A stretch of DNA of 14,639 nt. Source: an uncultured Bacilli bacterium (GTDB lineage: Bacteria > Bacillota_I > Bacilli_A > RF39 > UBA660). This document shows, piece after piece, positions 13,645 through 14,639 of this stretch. Each line of letters begins with the position of its first letter. Position 1 is the stretch's first letter. The notes under the pieces are model-generated. The model did not search any database. It worked only from the letters and a program-made list of their open reading frames with translations, and was not told where the DNA came from. The DNA lies in contig CALVMI010000068.1 in the NCBI GenBank assembly GCA_944345045.1, forward strand, positions 1 to 14,639, in the 5' to 3' direction. Made by a program: the position numbers and the translations under genes.

Positions 13645-13664
13645 ACATTATCATTTTATAATGT
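13645..13664 (-). promoter_or_regulatory. Inverted repeat, candidate operator/promoter of the XRE gene
   Basis: ACATTAT/ATAATGT, a perfect 7-base inverted repeat with a 6-base centre, lies 15 bases before the XRE start. TATAAA and GATAAT -10-like sequences fall inside it, so a bound protein would cover the promoter. This fits autoregulation by a dimeric XRE protein, but that is inference. Confidence 0.45.
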
Positions 13665-13698
13665 AAAAGCCCTTTTTCACAGGAAACATTTCAAGGAT

Positions 13699-13718
13699 TA
13701 AATAAATATTTTTATTTA
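13699..13718 (-). terminator. Weak AT-only hairpin at the end of the MmcQ/YjbR gene
   Basis: TAAATAAA (13699-13706) pairs with TTTATTTA (13711-13718) over 8 bases with a 4-base loop that holds no G or C. The stop codon (13712-13714) is inside. No U-run follows on the minus strand, so terminator activity is doubtful. Confidence 0.25.
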
Positions 13719-14383
13719 GATAATGACAAATTATAACTATTATCAATTAAAAAACAAATTTTTTCTATTGGAACACTGCCATCAAGTCGTATCGTTATCC
13801 AACTTTTTTTATTCATATGATATCCTTCAAAAAAATGACAATGATCAACAATATCCGAAACCCTTCCCTTTTGATAACGCAAATCAAGAATGTCAACTAT
13901 CTTATCAGAATCTAATCCTAATTTTCTTTCTGAAATTTGTAGTACAACACCATACCATTTTAAATTTTCAGAATTTCTCCAAATAGCATTGTTAGGAGTT
14001 TTTGGCCATAAATACTCTAACTCATCGTGATACTTATCTTTTATATATTGAATAATCTCTTTTGTTTGTTTATTTTTAAATACATTAGAAGAAGTACAAT
14101 GTAAAATTACATCGGCAAGCACATTTTCATATTCCTCTTTTACTTTTCCAACAAAACTTCCCGAGGCCTCATTTATATCTACTAAAACATATGGAAATCC
14201 AGTTTCTAAATCAATCACCTGAGAATTTTGATTTTTTTCAGAAATACAAATAACAACTTTAAAAGTATTATTCAAAATCTTTTTTTCCAAAATATATTGA
14301 TCTTCCTTTAAAACAAAACCATATTTTAAAAGAAGATCATATTCGATATTTCGGTGTTCAAATTCTTTGCTAAGATTTCTCAT
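13712..14383 (-). CDS. MmcQ/YjbR family protein (DUF419)
   Basis: From ATG 14383 this is a 223-residue protein. The C-terminal part is the MmcQ/YjbR module: NNAIWRNSENLKWYGVV, ISERKLG, VDILDLRY and, at the end, GYHMNKKSWITIRLDGS followed by LIDNSYNLSLSK. The N-terminal half (YGFVLKEDQYILEKK, QVIDLETGFPY, GSFVGKVKEEYENVL) fits the longer form of the family found in Bacillota. The fold is CyaY-like and often labelled DNA-binding; its real role is unsettled. ATG 14383 matches the family start, but its ribosome binding site is weak (AAAGTGG); a TTG at 14413 would add 10 residues. A weak AT hairpin lies at its end. Confidence 0.82.
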   Translation of the reverse strand: MRNLSKEFEHRNIEYDLLLKYGFVLKEDQYILEKKILNNTFKVVICISEKNQNSQVIDLETGFPYVLVDINEASGSFVGKVKEEYENVLADVILHCTSSNVFKNKQTKEIIQYIKDKYHDELEYLWPKTPNNAIWRNSENLKWYGVVLQISERKLGLDSDKIVDILDLRYQKGRVSDIVDHCHFFEGYHMNKKSWITIRLDGSVPIEKICFLIDNSYNLSLSK

Positions 14384-14403
14384 AAAAATCGCCACTTTCA
14401 AAT

Positions 14404-14412
14404 ATTTTATCA
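14404..14412 (-). promoter_or_regulatory. Possible promoter of the MmcQ/YjbR gene (extended -10)
   Basis: TGATAAAAT on the minus strand (14412-14404), identical to the extended -10 upstream of ezrA, lies 20 bases before ATG 14383. The -35 is weak. The gap to the upstream gene is only 60 bases, so cotranscription is also possible. Confidence 0.35.
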
Positions 14413-14443
14413 ATCAATTTAAAACTACAAACTATTATCGTTT

Positions 14444-14638
14444 TTAAACAATCGAAAAAATAATTAATAAAATTCCAACTATTATAAAAATTCCACCCCA
14501 TACTCTAAGAACAATTTTCATTTTAGGATTTTTTAATAATTTATCTGGAATTCTAGGGCTTTTAAGTCTCATAAAAAATTGAGGAACTAAAATCATAAAA
14601 ATTGCAACTATTGTAATTAAAATTCCTGTAATTAACAT
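14444..14638 (-). CDS. Small two-helix membrane protein (may extend past the window)
   Basis: The frame ends at TAA 14444 and runs to ATG 14638, one base from the window end, giving 64 residues. Two hydrophobic helices (about 2-23 and 43-63) flank a short basic loop (MRLKSPRIPDKLLKNPKMK), the layout of small DUF6199-like membrane proteins. No ribosome binding site can be checked because the sequence stops, so the true start may be further out. Function unknown. Confidence 0.5.
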   Translation of the reverse strand: MLITGILITIVAIFMILVPQFFMRLKSPRIPDKLLKNPKMKIVLRVWGGIFIIVGILLIIFSIV

Positions 14639-14639
14639 A

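Noticed and set aside
1..14639. CRISPR arrays, tRNA or rRNA genes, insertion sequences, prophage genes
   Set aside because: No regularly spaced repeats, cloverleaf-like sequences, transposase or phage-type proteins were seen on either strand.

Overview
This is a 14.6 kb stretch of an AT-rich genome that looks like a low-GC Bacillota bacterium of the Bacilli/Erysipelotrichia type, probably a gut commensal. The evidence is the ezrA - cysteine desulfurase - thiI gene order, a SipW-type signal peptide, a DUF1540 protein, an XRE regulator anchored in the membrane, and strong GGAGG-like ribosome binding sites. TGA is used as a stop (for example in ogt and the DUF1848 gene), so the code is standard and not that of Mycoplasma. 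This placement is inference. Almost every gene is on the minus strand; the one clear plus-strand gene is the small DUF1540 protein.

Layout from right to left, which is the direction of transcription for most genes. 14639-12919: a small membrane protein cut by the window end, a MmcQ/YjbR family protein, and an XRE regulator with three membrane segments and an inverted repeat upstream. 12865-11142: a short operon with an extended -10 promoter, a 7-codon leader with a strong Shine-Dalgarno, a four-helix membrane protein that probably starts at TTG, a 54-residue protein, an NAD-dependent epimerase/dehydratase, and a terminator. 11137-9367: a DUF1848 iron-sulfur protein, a small GNAT acetyltransferase and an HD-domain hydrolase. 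9321-5582: a tightly packed operon of csaA, a fused 5-formyl-THF cyclo-ligase/3-methyladenine glycosylase, a YbaK/ProX-type tRNA deacylase, ogt, a membrane-anchored CPYC thioredoxin-like protein and a DUF2238 membrane protein. 5541-804: ezrA, an NT5C-like nucleotidase, a NifZ-type cysteine desulfurase and thiI, closed by a bidirectional terminator shared with the DUF1540 gene. 594-1: a 44-residue ORF and the start of a SipW-type exported protein with its own promoter.

Working together: the desulfurase probably supplies persulfide to ThiI for 4-thiouridine in tRNA (and thiazole). The csaA operon joins two alkylation-repair activities (Tag and Ogt) with folate, tRNA-quality and thiol-redox functions. 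EzrA controls the FtsZ ring.

The most unusual item is the in-frame MTHFS-Tag fusion at 7854-8936. Others worth a look are the 44-residue ORF, the leader ORF at 12804-12827, the DUF1848/GNAT/HD cluster and the inverted repeats in promoter regions. I saw no tRNA, rRNA, CRISPR array, insertion sequence or phage gene, no gene-free stretch longer than 300 bases, and no clear multi-gene system of an unknown kind.
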